Shown here in pieces: positions 63,900 through 64,000 of a stretch of 64,000 nt of DNA. Each line of letters begins with the position of its first letter. Position 1 is the first letter of the stretch. The notes under the pieces are model-generated. The model saw only the letters and a program-made list of their open reading frames with translations, ran no database searches and was not told the origin of the DNA. This DNA comes from Solimonas soli DSM 21787 (GTDB lineage Bacteria > Pseudomonadota > Gammaproteobacteria > Nevskiales > Nevskiaceae): assembly GCF_000474945.1 (NCBI RefSeq), contig NZ_KI440837.1, forward strand, positions 263,688-327,687, written 5' to 3'. A program made the translations under genes and the position numbers.

Positions 63900-64000
63900 A
63901 TGAAACGCGCAAGCCTGCTGCTCGCCGTCGCGCTGCTGCTCGGCGGCTGCGCGACCGTCGGGCCGCCGGTCGTCGACCAGGACGCCGCCGCGCAGAAGTG
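63900..64000 (+). CDS. lolB: outer-membrane lipoprotein LolB, N-terminal fragment (cut by window end)
   Basis: The first 33 residues only. MKRASLLLAVALLLGGCATV is a lipoprotein signal with lipobox LGGC. Position after hemA and the TPR protein is where lolB, the lipoprotein receptor of the outer membrane, is found in gammaproteobacteria. Identity rests on that context because the conserved domain lies outside the window. Confidence 0.65.
   Translation, partial: MKRASLLLAVALLLGGCATVGPPVVDQDAAAQK

Overview
The window is chromosomal DNA from a GC-rich gammaproteobacterium, most likely of the Xanthomonadales/Nevskiales kind. The evidence is gene content and order: yebC-ruvC-ruvA-ruvB-ybgC-tolQRAB-pal-cpoB-queE-queC-tRNA-Lys on one strand, a complete ccmABCDE-ccmF-dsbE-ccmHI operon, prmC-prfA next to a hemA that diverges from the lolB side, and a YebC whose N-terminus ([10 protein letters not shown]) is of the type I associate with xanthomonads. 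Frames are strongly GC-biased, so long open antisense frames run opposite most real genes; these were discarded.

Layout. 1-8.2 kb: a palindromic repeat, a small orphan gene, amtB behind a sigma-54-type promoter, a DUF885 hydrolase, a voltage-sensor-only membrane protein, a cysteine-repeat exported protein, a DUF1800/DUF1501 pair and an 85-residue orphan. 8.2-14.6 kb: an AddA/AddB-like helicase-nuclease pair and two tRNAs (Pro-UGG, Lys-UUU). 14.8-25.3 kb: the DsbA-like/queC/queE/cpoB/pal/tolB/A/R/Q/ybgC/ruvB/A/C/yebC block. 25.3-36.7 kb: a YfaZ-like protein, lpdA, a methyltransferase, a PF10118 protein with an AraC regulator, sucA-sucB (2-oxoglutarate dehydrogenase), galU and a MaoC-type hydratase. 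36.7-43.6 kb: the whole cytochrome c maturation operon. 43.7-49.8 kb: folD, DUF2069, wrbA, then a four-gene cassette (outer-membrane protein, FMN-binding protein, ApbE flavin transferase, histidine-rich four-helix membrane protein) behind a Fur-box-like promoter, a SnoaL-like protein and a lytic transglycosylase. 49.8-57.7 kb: proS, a histone-H1-like lysine-rich protein, and a divergent pair made of a TIR-transmembrane-WD40 protein and a three-part protein (SLOG-like, TPR-like, class III nucleotide-cyclase-like). 57.7-64 kb: a degenerate JAMM-like protein coupled to a MoeB/ThiF-like E1 enzyme, prmC, prfA, hemA, a TPR protein and the start of lolB.

The parts most worth attention are (i) the TIR-WD40 / SLOG-TPR-cyclase divergent pair at 52.2-57.7 kb, which combines protein modules known from nucleotide-signal immunity in an arrangement I cannot assign to a named system; (ii) the iron-box-like flavinylation cassette at 45.7-48.6 kb; (iii) the JAMM-like/MoeB couple; and (iv) the voltage-sensor-only and Cx6C-repeat small proteins near 4-5 kb. 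All functions are read from sequence motifs only; no database search was run.
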